Shown one piece after another: positions 30,669-42,660 of a stretch of DNA of 64,000 bases (position 1 is its first letter; every line of letters starts with the position of its first letter). The notes below the pieces were generated by a model. The model searched no databases. It was not told the DNA's origin and saw only the letters and a list, made by a program, of their open reading frames with translations. The position numbers and the translations under genes are program-made. Source of the DNA: Arabidopsis thaliana (lineage: Eukaryota; Streptophyta; Magnoliopsida; Brassicales; Brassicaceae); assembly GCF_000001735.4 (NCBI RefSeq), contig NC_003074.8, positions 14,391,261 through 14,455,260 of the forward strand, given 5' to 3'.

Positions 30669-32298
30669 GTCTTTGCTTGCCTTCAAGCAAACAATTAAGA
30701 ACAAGCTGGAGGTGAGGTTTGAAAGCGGGGACTCAGAGCCAAAGCACCAGATAAACCAGATGAAATCAATGTCCAAGTTGAAAGTTCTAAGCTGCAATAT
30801 GATCGAATTCTACTCAAAAACGTTAGCCATGCCTTATTATCAATCAATCCGACTCATATGCTCGACCTACACATGTTTTCAAATCTACCAATCCCCTTAA
30901 CATTCATTTGTTCTAGAACGTGAATCAAGCAATGCATCATCAATGAACTCATTTGGCTAAGGTAAAAGGTCAAGAGACAAAGATGGTCCCTTATAGAATA
31001 GGCTTCAGTAACAGGGGATCTCTCAAAAAATGATTAAGCTTTAGTAGAATGCTATAGGTAAGTCCCAACCTATGCATACAGAGATAAGGTCCCATCTACC
31101 CAGAGTATATCAAATGAAGCTCTAACGGTAATCCCATCTCCAATCCCAATATAAGAACTTAACTCTACCATTTGCATTCATGAATCTTATAACCCCTTTT
31201 TCTAATCATTCTTTTATTTTCTCTTAACTCTAGGAGAAGCTTTCTAAACACTTTGATACATCTAGCGGATTTGGATTTCTTTAACAACTAAGGTTCCTGT
31301 TTTTAACATTTTAAAACCGAGGGCTTTTGCCCATCTTCAATAGCTAACAAGAACTCTTTCTTTTCTTTACAAATCGCAAACCTTTTACTAGACTTTTTCT
31401 GTTTCTTTAGCTTACTTCACCTGGAGTCTTTAACCTTTTCTTATCAATGAATCAACCCCTTTTCTTCTTTTAAACACATCCCAACCCAAAGTACAAGCGC
31501 CCACCTAGTCCTATCTAGTCCGGAAAATGAGAACTAGAACTACATGAGACACTATCTCTGTCGTTACGAACCTAACACTTTCTACCAAGCTTAATCTGAA
31601 TAAGACCTCACAAACACTCACAAGTGATATAAGGCTTGAAAAAAAGTCTAGGTTTGGGTTCGGGTTAATTGCTCTAATAAGGAGAGTCAACTCTTGGATT
31701 AACAAGAGTGATCAAAATGAATAAGAAAATCCAAGTATTTTGGGGTATCCATGAGTTCAAATTTGATGCAGACATGATAATTAAAGATCAGATTCAGGTT
31801 CAAATTGATAGGGAATAGTATCAGATCATGATAGTGTGGTTGAGTAGAGTAATCTAGGCATGGTTCAGTTTTATTTCAAATTCATTGACTATGCAACAGA
31901 CAACTAGCAACGAGGGCACTGAGTTTATCTGGTGAACCAAAATGCTTACAAGACTATCTCATCATTATCCCCTATGCATATGTAACAATCCTAAATGAAA
32001 CAATCTAGACTCGATCCTAATTGTAATGCAACTACATGAACACTCTTTTTTTGTGAAATCATTTTCTGAAAATTTTCAATTTTTTTTTTTGGTTTTTCTA
32101 TGCCTGAGATGAATGCAGACTCAAAAATATACCCAATGCAACACAAACTTCCTGAGCCCTCCCCCAAACTTAAATCACACAGTCCACTGTGTGAATAAAC
32201 TTGGAAGAAAGTACTCAGGACAAATCCAATCACAGAAACAAAATGAAGAACAACTCACAAGAGATGATATAATACAATGATGAAGTGAGGCGCTTACC
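30669..32298 (-). other. 3' untranslated region of element III
   Basis: About 1.6 kb without genes, homologous along its length to 21920-23550. A minus-strand internal purine run at about 32158-32175 (AAGTTTGGGGGAGGG) corresponds to the one at 22048. Confidence 0.7.
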
Positions 32299-33825
32299 TC
32301 AGTCGAAGAATGAACGAAGTTGTTTGTCAATGGCTGCCTGTGATTGCTCCCAGGCCATAGACTAACCGCCTTGTTCCGTATCAGCACCACCAGGAGGGTA
32401 CTCGACCTCATCAGCTCTGTGGCGGCAAGCACTGCCCTGAGGATACTCGAACTCCCTTCATTTGCTGTGGCCAGCACCGCGTTCGAGTGATCTACGAGAC
32501 TGCAGAAGTCGTCTGCTCCTGCTGCTAGATTGAGTGAGTGTGGTCCTCCTCTTCCTTCCAGATTCACGAGGCTCGAATGATGAATGCCTCGCAGGGACAT
32601 GCGGAATCTCCTGCTCTCTAGGCTTAGGCCTGCGCCGACTTGGCTCGGGCGCGTCATATCTCCTCGAAGGCATGTCCTGAGGGAGCTGTCCCTGCGGAAT
32701 AGCTGTAGTGGAGGAGGAACAACTCAGCTTATCTGTCAGAAACTTGATAGTCTTGAAACACTTGGCGAGCAGCTTGTCCTGCTTTTTGCACCACTTCTGC
32801 AGTTTACTATTGTTCCTATGAGCTTCACTCAAGCTCTTGCTTTCCCTCGATGGAGGTATATGCTCGCTGAAATGATACATGCTCGTGTCAAACTCCGCCT
32901 CATCTATATCATCTGTCTCATCAACATCTTCTATTGTAGCTCCTTCGGTGTGACTAACCTCCTCAGTTGGCGGACTGCCCTCGAAATAAAGATCTTCAAG
33001 CGCAAGCTTGAAGTCAATGTTCCTTCCCTCGAGAATCCCAGTAGCGTCAATGCAGGGGAGAAGAATGTTGGCGATTCTAAACGATGAATGCTCGAACCAT
33101 GTCAAACTCCAAGAATTCACATCGGCGCAAATGATCCAAGTCCATCATCCTCGGTGCTAACCCTGGTTCCTTGAGCGGTACTCCTCTCTATCAAATCTGG
33201 GTTTGGTTCTCTTTCCACTAGGGAAACCAAACAGTTCTTCCAACTTCTTGATCGAAAGCTGATACCGCTGTTCATCCACTGCGAACGCCAAGAACCCTAA
33301 CCCCATGGTATCCAGCTCAAAGTCTGTGAGTCCCTCATACATCTCCACTTGCAGCGTGGAAAGAAACTCGATTGTCTCCTCCTTATAGACAGCGTAAGGG
33401 TAAGACATGAGTGTCTCCAGATGACACTTCTCGAACAGATGCTGCACGTCCTCCAGTAACCCGAGCTGGGCTAAAGTCTCATAATAAAGATACCTCGTTC
33501 CCTAGAAGTCATTCATCTCAAAGAATCTGATATACTCCTCCACTGTAACCTCATCGGGTTTGTTCAACAGCCTCGTTTCCTTGCGCCATGACTCTGGCTC
33601 ATACTCAGTTTCGATATCCTTATCAGTCAGCTCATATCTACTCGACATCGCCCTCTTTTCTCTGGCGATTTCAGCTCTTCTCTGATTACGTCGAGCTGCG
33701 GAGCGTTCAAATTCATCCCTAAAGCTCTCGTAAACATGTTGCTCCCTCGGTCTAGCGGAACAGGACTCAGCTTCATCCACATTATAATCAGGGTCCATAG
33801 AAGATTCTCCACTGTAGTTACTCAT
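32299..33825 (-). pseudogene. ORF1 (ATHILA ORF-1-like) of element III, internally deleted
   Basis: Starts at ATG 33825-33823 (MSNYSGESSMDPDYNVDEAE) and is open to a stop after IRFFEMNDF near 33502. A second segment (HLFEKCHLETLMSYPY, LDTMGLGFLAFAVDEQRYQL) ends at FDREEYRS. About 150 codons present in the element II copy are then missing (junction near 33180). The last part encodes NILLPCIDATGILEGRNIDF, the acidic segment and the Arg/Ser-rich tail (SSSRSRRLLQSRR). Unlike the element II copy it is not split by an LTR, which confirms that insertion point. The ATG is again preceded by a TTTCATCTGTTTTCAG acceptor-like sequence. Confidence 0.75.
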
Positions 33826-34890
33826 GATGAAACCTGAAAACAGATGAAACTCAAAGATAAACGTTAATGCGTTAGTAACAGCAAAACCAAAAGCACAACC
33901 AAAACCACTGTACCGGTCGAGTGTTGAATGTGTAGAAGGAAACAAGGTCGAGTGGCGTTGATGGAGCTTCACTCCTCTTCTCTTTGACTCGGCAATCGAG
34001 TGAGATTTTAAATGGCGATGGTGGAGCGAGACGCACGGTGGTCGAGTATGGTAGGTGATGAAGATGGTGAAGAGAGATCGAGTGATTGTGAGAGGCGAGG
34101 GAGACGAGGTCAAGTGAGTGAAATGGAGAGCTGGAGTTGTTCCTTTGGAGAGAGTGAGCAGGCGGTGACGATGGAGAGGCGGTGAGAAGCGGCGAGGTCG
34201 AGTGTTATCTTTGGAGATAGAGTGGGTAAGGTTAAGATGGAGTGGCGACGAAGAAGATGGTTATGAGGAGTCGAGTGAAGTTGTTGTGGTCGAGTATAAG
34301 AAGAAGATGGCGAGGAGCTCGAGTGTTTGAGAGTGATGAGAGATGAGTGGTCGAGTTTATATGTGTGGGGAGTAATGGGAATTTCTTGGTTGCATGTGAA
34401 GTGTTGGTGAGAGGGATGGGGTCAAGTTTATTGGGTTATGGAGGAGAAAACGAGATCGAGTGATGGAGGAGAAGTCGAGTGAAGATGGGGTTGCGTGGAG
34501 ATCGTGTGGATGTGAAGAGATTCCATGTCTCTTGGTCTGCTGCATGGAGGACATGGGCGTCAGTGGTGGGTTCCACTGTGTCTTCTTGTCTTTCTTCTGT
34601 GCTCTCTGTTTACTGTACAAACCCGAGGAAATCTCGCAATCTTCTGTAAACTTGATAAACTCTCTATAAGACTCTGTAGCTTCTATTGGTCGTGTAAAAT
34701 GATGATTTAAATTTTTTTAGGTTTTTAAACATCACTCATACTCGACCACTGTACTCGATCTCTACGCCATTTGTAGAGTAAAAGTTTTGAATTTTCACTC
34801 TAGCTTCACGTTATTCCTCTATTCCTGAGAACCACAAACACAACTAAAACATATCAAAAATAACAAGAAAGTAAAAATTATTTACAAGGA
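33826..34890 (-). other. TCGAG-rich spacer of element III
   Basis: Minus-strand counterpart of 17050-18173, with ACTCGAC motifs on the sense strand of the element (seen as GTCGAGT on +) at about 33918, 33947, 34040, 34196, 34269, 34288, 34345 and elsewhere. Diverged from the element II spacer by indels, with no shared open frame. Confidence 0.6.
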
Positions 34891-34894
34891 TAAT

Positions 34895-34913
34895 CATGGG
34901 ACTTCCTCCCAAG
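34895..34913 (-). other. Conserved GGGAGGAAGTCCC hairpin, element III
   Basis: Minus strand CTTGGGAGGAAGTCCCATG, identical to element I over the core. It sits a few dozen bases after the linker stop. Confidence 0.55.
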
Positions 34914-34950
34914 TGAGCTTGTTTAAAGTCTCCAGCTTGACTCCTCACAC

Positions 34951-35274
34951 TTATAAAGAAGAAAATGAATGATAGAGAGGGTCTGCATAGTCCTCTCTAG
35001 TATCATCATCATACTCAGCGTTCTCCCTGGAGAGGTCTGCTGCAGAATACTCAATTCCCCTCTCTTCAAAATATGCTTCTTTCTCTTCTGGAGGGTAATC
35101 TATCTCTTCAGACCATCTTGAAGTGAACTTCTTTCTCGGGATAATGTCAATCCCGCCTTTAGGTTGAGCTTCCTTCTGCAACTGATTCAGCTTACTTCTA
35201 AGTTCCTCAACAGTGTGGGCTAGCTTCTCTATAGTTTCATCTTGCTTATCAGACCTCTTTTTAAGTTCTTTCAC
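34951..35274 (-). pseudogene. Charged coiled-coil linker, element III
   Basis: MKELKKRSDKQDETIEKLAH, TVEELRSKLNQLQKEAQP, GGIDIIPRKKFTSRWSEEID, then acidic (YFEERGIEYSAADLSREN). Open for about 107 codons, one frame away from the protease because of the 33-bp insert and its duplication just upstream. Confidence 0.7.
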
Positions 35275-35327
35275 TCTTTCAGTCTCATTTCCTTCTCCTC
35301 AGATCGCTTTATTATTTCCAGAGGTTC

Positions 35328-35360
35328 TGTGAGACCCCGTCCCAGGACGCGGTCGTTACA
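35328..35360. repeat. 33-bp TG...CA insert with 5-bp duplication
   Basis: TGTGAGACCCCG...GGTCGTTACA flanked by GGTTC on both sides (35323-35327 and 35361-35365). It is absent from the same place in element II (about 16545). The termini look like the two outer ends of a Ty3/gypsy LTR, so this may be a solo LTR that has lost its middle. Insert plus duplication (38 bp) shifts the reading frame. Confidence 0.6.
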
Positions 35361-35389
35361 GGTTCTTTCATCTTCTGTTGACCCTTGTA

Positions 35390-35870
35390 GAGTTTTATTG
35401 ATGCCAAACTGCAACTTGATATGCTTTCCAAAGTTGAGACTTATTTTCCCTTCCCTGACATCTATCACTGCTCCCACTGAAGCTAAGAAGGGTCTTCCCA
35501 GTATTAAGGGATCCTTATGCTCTACTTCCATATCTAGCACCACGAAGTCTGTAGGCACTTCTACTCCATTAATCATGACTAGTAGATCTTTCAGCATGCC
35601 AAAGGGTTTTCTGGAAGACCTATCCACAAGGATCAAAGTCAGGTCGCAAGGTTTATACTGAATAAACTCTAACCTTCTCGCCACAGAGAGTGGCATTAAG
35701 CTTATAGAGGCTCCGAGATTGCACAGACAATCGCTGAAAGCTAATTTCCCAATGGAACATGGTAGAATGAAAGATCCAGGATCTTCTAACTTTCCTTGAA
35801 CAATCCTCTTATCAGGAGCTCGAGATGGAGTCGCATCACTTTCATCATCCACGCTTTCCTGAATGTCCAC
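35390..35870 (-). pseudogene. Aspartic protease of element III with Asp-to-Asn active site
   Basis: Reads [20 protein letters not shown], then [20 protein letters not shown]. The codon at 35720-35718 is AAT (Asn) instead of the catalytic Asp, as in element II. Downstream, [20 protein letters not shown] and [13 protein letters not shown] are intact. The frame is open over 35870-35271. Catalytically dead by inference. Joined upstream to gag III. Confidence 0.85.
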
Positions 35871-37316
35871 TGAAGAGCACGTGAGGGTAGTGGAGTAGGT
35901 TTGAATCGTTTCACCATTCTCTCGATTATGGCGTCCTTCTCTTCCGAGGTGGATTGAATGAGATGGCGAGAACCAGCAGAATGGTTGAATTCAACAATAG
36001 AGACTTCAATCTGAGTAGAAGCCTCTCCTTCTTGAACATCAATGTCCCCAGTGATTAAATCAAGGACAGGTCGAGTTGGCAGCTCTCGATCATGACAGAT
36101 GGTGATGGCGTGAGTAGTTGCATACTCCTTTGGATTCTGTCTTGACTTTAGGTGCAGAGGTAGATGTTGATTGTCCTTCCAAATATCTGACTTTGGTATT
36201 CAATGCCTCCACTTTGGCATTCAGGTCATTGTAGCTGCACTCCAGCTTATGGTGCAATTCAGATAATTTCTTAACAATTTTCATTGAGCTATATGCTTAT
36301 CCCTGTAGCAGCTGTTGTACCATCTGTTTCATTTCAGCATCATGAGCAACAGGACCTTGGTTTTGCTGAGGTGCAAACCCAGGTGGTGGTGGCTACTGGT
36401 AGTTCCTCTAGAATTGCTGCTTGGGAACGAAACCTTGGTTGTAGGGAACAAAATTCTGACCTTGTTGTTGCTGTGGAGGATACATCTGATCCTGAGGATT
36501 AGCAACGTTGGTGCTGCGGTAGGAGAAGTTGGGGTTGTTGGTTTTGAAGTTGTTATATCCTTTGTAGCCACCCTGGTTGTTACCCTCCCCATCTTGGACT
36601 TGAAACTGCTCGTCATCAATAAGGAAGTGCACATGCTTCTGCTGGCTAAGAAGAATCTTGTCCAGCTTGTCATTCAGCGCTTTGATCTCCTTCATGTGTT
36701 TGTCATCAGAGTCAGGTGTGCCTCTGACGGTCCTATCGCAGTCCTCGTTGTAATTACCATCTCATTGAGCAAGGTTCTTAACCAATTTCCAGCCTTCTTC
36801 AACATCTTTGTTCTGGAAATTTCCATTGCTGACGGTATCTAGAAGCATTCAGATGCGTGGTAGGATTCCTCTGTAAAGATTGCTGAGCATAGAGGCTTTA
36901 GTGAAGCCATGATGAGGGCATTGGTTGGTGTAACCCTTGAAATGCTCCCATGCTTCACAATAGCTTTCACCAGCCTTCTGTAAAAAAACAGAGATCTCAT
37001 TTCTGAGTCTTGCAGTTCTGGCGTTGGAGAAGAACTTTGATAGAAAAGCCTTCTTGCAATCATCGCAGGTGGTGATTGAGTCATGGGGCAGATTCTTCTC
37101 CCAGATGTGTGCTTTTTCGCCCAAGGAGAATGGAAACAAACGGAGCTTGAATCCATCTTCACTGACACCATTGATCTTTGTTAGGTTGCAGAGCCTATCG
37201 AATTCATCAAGGTGGTCGAGTGGATCCTCCATTGGCAGACCATGGAATTTGTTCCCCTGAATCATCGAGATGAGACCACTCTTAATCTCGAAGTTATTGT
37301 TCTGGATAGCATGAGG
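35871..37316 (-). pseudogene. gag of element III, N-terminus missing
   Basis: Begins within the conserved [20 protein letters not shown] and carries the gag core ([59 protein letters not shown]), a Gln-rich linker ([38 protein letters not shown]) and a C-terminal LSELHHKLECSYNDLNAKVE. Several stops and frameshifts. The usual first 70 or so codons are absent, and the sequence joins directly to the end of an integrase at about 37317. That fusion is not a normal Ty3/gypsy arrangement. Confidence 0.8.
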
Positions 37317-37317
37317 T

Positions 37318-38175
37318 ACAATCTAGACGGATCTCATCAAAGATCATTCAGTTGTATCAATCTCTTCTCCTTAGCAATCTTGATGTCGAAATTCAAAAGT
37401 TTAACCGCCCACATAGCTTTGTACTCAAGTTTAACAGGCAGGTGACATAAGGAAGATAGAACGGAGTTGTGCCAATGGGGGTTTTATAAGCTATTTTGTA
37501 AGCCTATACTACATTATTGAGTTTTGTTGACCAATCTTTCCTTATGATCCCACAGTCTGCTTTAGAATTGATTTTATCTCCCTGTTGGTGATTTTCACAT
37601 GCCCATGTGTCTGTGGGTGGTAAGGGGTGGCGACCTTGTGCTTCACTCCCTGCATTCTCAGTAGGTTTTAAAAAACCTTATTGATGAAGTGCGTCCCTCC
37701 ATCAGTAATGACCACTCTAGGAACTCCAAATCTAGGGAAGATGATGGTCTAGAACAGCTTCAGGACGACTCTTGCATCATTCGTGGGACTGGCTATCGCT
37801 TCCACCCACTTTGACACATAGTCTACTGCTACCAGTACGTACTTGTTTCCATAGGAAGATGGAAACGGTCCCATAAAATCTATTCCCCACACATCAAAGA
37901 TCTCAACATCCAAGATTGGGTTCTAAGGCATCTCATTTCTTCTGTTGATGTTACCCCTTCTCTAACACGAATCACACTTTGATATGAACTCCTAAGCATC
38001 CTTAAAATTGTTGGCCACCAAAAAAACCTGCTTGCAAGATTTTAGACACTGTCTTAAAGGTAGCAAAGTGACATCCATAGTTGGAACCATGTAGTGTAGC
38101 AAGATTCCCTCTTCTTCATCATCTGAGACACATCTCATGTAGATCTTATCCTTGCAAAGAGTATAGACGTAAGAC
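37318..38175 (-). pseudogene. Athila-like integrase, disrupted, catalytic Glu lost
   Basis: From right to left: a zinc-binding-like region (KCDSC, about 37970), the core [20 protein letters not shown] with first Asp (about 37880), VPRVVITDGGTHF with second Asp (about 37710), and HPQTHGHVKITNREIK near 37590, where Lys stands in place of the catalytic Glu (usual form GQVE). The C-terminus ends as HLPVKLEYKA...IQLNDL. Stops occur throughout. Integrase inserts the cDNA; this copy cannot. It runs straight into gag III. Confidence 0.8.
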
Positions 38176-38690
38176 TCATCCTAGTAGAAGTGATTTATGT
38201 CTCTGAATAACTTCTTCTTTTCATAGCTTGTCAAGTTCGGAGGCTCTTCACCACATACCATATAATTGACATAATCGACGTACCACATAAATGTTTCCTC
38301 TACTACCAGTACTTCCTCTAGAGACTGCATGGTTTTGGTATCCTTGTTCGCATATATATGCCTCAGAGCGGCATGATCGATGTAGACTATCACCTTTAAG
38401 CCTGCCAGGTAGCTTCTAAATTTTTCGAATGCGAATACTACAACCAGTAGTTCCTTTCTCAGTAGTGGCATACCTCCCTTGTGCATCGCCAATAATTCTG
38501 CTAGCATAGTAGATGAAATGTAGATTCTTATCAATCTTCTACCCACGAACTGCTCCTATAGCGTAGTCTGAAGCATCACACAGTATCTCAAATGGATAGT
38601 CCTAGTTAAGAACTTGAACTATTGGAGTAGAGACAAAAGCTTCCTTGATCAACTTAAAGGTTGTTAGACATTCTTCATCAAATAAGAACT
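38176..38690 (-). pseudogene. Athila-like RNase H region, truncated
   Basis: Includes a CDASDYAIGAV-type start (about 38580), VVFAFEKFRSYLAGLKVIVY and DHAALRHIYANKDTK with the conserved Asp. After that the sequence jumps to YVDYVNYMVCGEEPPNL; the last part of RNase H is missing. Degrades the RNA of RNA:DNA hybrids in an intact element. Confidence 0.75.
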
Positions 38691-38694
38691 CTGC

Positions 38695-39780
38695 TTATTT
38701 GCACAGCAGCGTAGTGAGCTGTCTAGCCAGCTTGGAGAAGGCTTTGATGAATCTCCTGTAAAATCTCGCATGCTCGAGAAAACTCATGATGTCCTTCACA
38801 ATCTTTAGTGGCTGCAACTCTATCATAACATCTACCTTAGCCTTATCAACTTCTACTCCCTTTTCTGAGATTTTGTGCCCCAAGACAATTCCTTCCCTGA
38901 CCATGAAGTGACATTTCTTCCAGTTCAATACCAAATTAGTTTCCTCACATCTCTTGAGTACCCTGCACAAGTTTAACAAACATGAGGAGAAGGAAGAGCC
39001 ATGCAAGGAAAAATCATCCATGAAGACCTCAACTGTCTCCTCTATCAAATCGGAGAAAATAATAGTCATACACTGCTGAAAAGTAGCAGGTGCGTTGCAA
39101 AGCCCAAAAGGCATTTGCTTGTAAGCAAAGATCCCATAAGGACATGTAAAGGTGGCTTTCTCTTGATCGTTTGGGTGGATAGGGATTTGAAAGAATCTGT
39201 TGGAACCATCTAGAAAACAATAGTAGGGGTGGTTTGTTGATCTCTTTAGCATTTGGTCAATGATGGGTAATGGGAAGTGGTCTTTCTTAGAGGCTGCATC
39301 AAACTTCCTATAGGTGATACACATCCTATGTCTTGTTATGGTCCTAGTTGGTATCAGCTCATCTTTATAATTTTTTATGACTATCATACCTCCCTTTTTG
39401 GGAACAGAATGGACAGGAGATACCAAAGTGCTATCAAATATAGGGTAAATTATACCCGTGTCTAATAGTTTAAGTATCTCCTTCTTTACCACTTCTTTCA
39501 GGTTCAGGTTTAATCTCCTCTGAGGTTCAATGCTAGAGTAAGATTCGTTTTCTAAATGAATTTTATGGGTACATAGAATGGGTGAGATCCCTTTGATATC
39601 ATCTACTGAATATCCTATAACTCTTCTATATTTTTTCAATTTTGTTAACAGTAGATTAACTTGATCAGTGTTCAGTCCAGCATTGACAATCACAGGATAA
39701 GTAGAGTTATGTCCAAGGAAAACATACTTTAGTCTTTTTGGCAGCGGTTTCAAGTCCACCTTGGGTGCTTTGAGTTCTGA
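38695..39780 (-). pseudogene. Athila-like reverse transcriptase
   Basis: Open for 354 codons (39759-38695), the longest intact frame in the window. Motifs in order: LLDTGIIYPIFDSTLVSPVH, VPKKGGM, CITYRKFDAASKKDHFPLP, YCFLDGSNRFFQIPIHP with the first catalytic Asp, YKQMPFGLCNAPATFQQC, VEVFMDDFSLHG carrying the DD pair (FMDD in Athila types), then LNWKKCHFMVREGIVLGH and the connection ARFYRRFIKAFSKLA. The residues needed for catalysis are present, though LDGYSG has become LDGSNR. The frame is isolated from gag and from RNase H by stops. The only Athila-like RT in the window. Confidence 0.9.
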
Positions 39781-40245
39781 TCAGTCGTTGGATGCTAAGT
39801 CAGCTTTAGTGGGAAGGTTGTAATCGCGGAGCTTGATCAAGTAGACTGAATGGACTGTCAATCGAGTGACGTGATCGAGTATATCCCCCTCCTTTGCCTT
39901 TCCAACCAAGTCTTCATACTCCTCTGGATTCTCAGCTTCTTTAAGCATATCTAACAGCTTCTGGTACCCCAAAGTTTCCAAGTGTAAATCTCCTTCCTTG
40001 CTATCTTTTGTTAGAGCACTCTCTAGATGGTCCTCTTATGCTAGCTCTTCTAGCAATTCGTCAGCTAACATATCCATCTCTACAATCCAGAAGACGTTTC
40101 CTTCTATTGTAGGCTTCTTCATGGTGTTGGTGCTATCGAAGGTCATCTTGAGATCTCTCCAGAGGTTAAGATTGGTCTTCCCCTTCTTGACATCGATGAT
40201 GGCTCCAGCTGTAGCAAAAAAACGGTCTTCCTAAGATCAAAGGGT
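39781..40245 (-). pseudogene. Protease C-terminal part and linker upstream of RT
   Basis: Minus strand: [20 protein letters not shown] (end of the protease), a WRDLKMTFD tail, acidic linker, then METLGYQKLLDMLKEAENPE and THLRLRDYNLPTKADL-like sequence leading into RT. The active-site half of the protease is gone: gag joins it directly at about 40245. Confidence 0.7.
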
Positions 40246-41308
40246 CCCTAGGTTCTTCCATTGAGCAACACCCTGCTCAGTGTTTTGGTTAAGATGTTTC
40301 TTGGTGGGTGCTCTTCCGCTTCTTAGAGTGATAGCGTTAATATACTCCTTTGGGGTTTGGACGGCTTTCCCAGGGAGATGTCCTTGGTTGTTTGAAGCCG
40401 ATGTTGAAGCCAAATTGCCTTCTTGATATCTCATCCTAGTGCTCAGCGATTCGAACTTGTTGTTAAGGTCATTGAAGGTGACATCGACTTTGTTGTTTAA
40501 CTCAGCCATCTTCTTAGCAATCTCCATTGCTCATGTAGATTGTCCTTGAATTATCTGCAGGAGCATGTTCTTCATGTCAGAATCTTGAGGTGCAGGTGCG
40601 TGATGTTGCTGCGGTGGGAAACCAGGTGGTGGTTGCTGCCGTTGATATCCTCCCTAGAACCGCTGCTTGGGAACAAACCCCTGACCTTAGTTATATGGAA
40701 CAAACGGTTTGGGTTGCATTTGCTGCTTCTGCTGTAGAGGGTAAACTTGGTCATGAGGGTTGGCTAAGTTGGTGATTCTGTATGACAGATTCTGGTTGTT
40801 TGGCCGGTAGTTGATGTACCGTTTATTGTAGCCACATCGGTTCTGAATATAACTGATTTCAGGTGGCTGGTCATTCTCCCCCTCTTGAACTTGAAATGGT
40901 TCTTCTTCAGAGATAAAGTGAACATGCTTCTGCTGCACTTGGAGGAGTTTATCAAGTTTCTCGTTGAGAGCTTTAATCTCTCTACGGTAGTGCTTATCAT
41001 CAGAGTCAGAGCTGCTGTGGATGCTTCTATCGTCGTCTCCATTGTAGTTGCCATCTGACTGAGCCAAGTTTTCAACTAACTCTCATCCTTCATCAAAGTC
41101 GTGATGAGGACATTTGGTCTAATAACCTTTGAAGCGCTCCCATGCTTCATAGAAGGTTTCAGCATGCTGCTGTGTGTATCCGAATATCTCATTCCGAAGT
41201 CTTGCAGTTCTGGAGTTGAAGAAATATTTAGCGAAGATAAAGTCTTATCCATCCCAAGTCGTGATAAAGTCTTGAGGAGGTGCTTTTCGCCACAGATGGC
41301 CTTTATCT
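40246..41308 (-). pseudogene. gag IV, C-terminal part
   Basis: Continues the gag of 45304-45672 across element V. Recognisable: gag core end ([28 protein letters not shown]), [40 protein letters not shown], the Gln/Pro-rich segment, then [20 protein letters not shown] and [20 protein letters not shown]. Several stops. About 25 codons are missing near 41080, where HHDFDEG joins. No CCHC motif. Confidence 0.8.
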
Positions 41309-42644
41309 TGATATGTCTATAATTTGCATGATTTAGGCATTCATTCTTCACCATTTTATCATTGTTTCATCGACATTTCATCTCATTAGGAGTCGTTTTA
41401 GTGTGTTTTACATACTTAGGACGATTTTGCATTAGGATTGCATGTGCATTGCATATTTGGTTGTTTTCAGGTACTTTGGATGCTTTTGGAGTTCAAACAG
41501 AGAAAAAACAGAACATGAAGTCAGAATGCCCAATGACGCCTTCAGCAAAAGTACTCTATCGCAGCCTCGGATCCCTGCCAGGGCAAATCACTCTATCGCA
41601 ACCCCGGAGAAGCAAGCAGCTCAGATTCACTCAATCGCGAAACCGGAGGAATCACCCCATCAGAACCACTCGATCACGAGGAAGCCTATCTGCTCATTCT
41701 GCACTCAACCAGACAAGCTGAGAACAAAGAAGAGAAGAGAAGCCGAAGAAACCACTCGATCACCACCTCATGACATCCACTCGATGAGGTGGTGATCCGT
41801 TATTTATCTCGCTTTTACATTTTCGCAACTTTGATAGCCACAGTGTTTCTCCTGCGACTTTGTATTTTCACTTTCAAGTATTTGATATTCAGTTTTCGTT
41901 TAAGTCTTTCATCATTTTTGTTATCATGAGTAGTGAACTGTATTTCTGAGGATGGGATAGAATAATTGTGGTTTACTTGGTCGTTTTAGGTGGTTGAGTT
42001 TAGAATTCTAGAATCCCTTCTGGATTAGTTGCGCTTATTGCTTGTTTCACTGGCTAATGTGGAGTATGAGTCCAGACGTCCAACGCTCAGAAGGCGTTTA
42101 ATGGGCGTTGGATCCTATTAATTCCAGAGATATCTGACTCAACCCCAAGGGATTGGCTGTAGAGAGGGTATTGACTTTCACATGTTGATTCGATAATGCC
42201 TGCTTAGTTAGAGATCGCTAAAGGGATTTAGGTCAGTGTCTAGCTTTGCTTGAGGATTTCTATCACGGGAGTGAATTAATCTGTTGTTGAACTTGTTGTC
42301 TAGGGATAGCTTCTGTGAAGTTTTGTCAACCGCCTGAATAGATTAAAGAGACCACACTATTCGATTACCCCATCCTTAGGAATCGTTTATCCATTTGATT
42401 GTCTGTTATCATTTCTGCTTTGTCATTCACTTGCCTGCTATTGCCATTCCTTCTTTTAGTTTCATTTCATTTCTGTTATTGCATACTAGGACTGTTAGAA
42501 CCAACCAACTTTCTGCTTGGCTTGACTTAGAGCTTTCTAATCATATCTCATATGTTTGCATCACACCGGATTGGATTAACATCCTAAAATACTACAACGA
42601 CAAGATAGTGTTTTAGGGATTAATTGAGTAAAATCCTACTATCA
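41309..42644 (+). repeat. 5' LTR of element V
   Basis: 1336 bp, TGATATGTCTATAATTTGC...CCTACTATCA. ACTCGATC/ACTCTATC motifs at about 41560-41790. Compared with the 3' LTR it lacks about 42 bp after TTGTTATCATG (41925). Confidence 0.9.
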
Positions 42645-42647
42645 ATT

Positions 42648-42660
42648 TGGCGTCGTTGCC
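42648..42660 (+). other. Primer binding site, element V
   Basis: TGGCGTCGTTGCC, three bases past the LTR, complementary to tRNA-Asp with one difference. Confidence 0.8.

Noticed and set aside
38695-39780. Endogenous pararetrovirus (caulimovirid) reverse transcriptase
   Set aside because: The FMDD motif, the following RNase H and a DDE-type integrase downstream, with gag of Athila type upstream, fit Ty3/gypsy.
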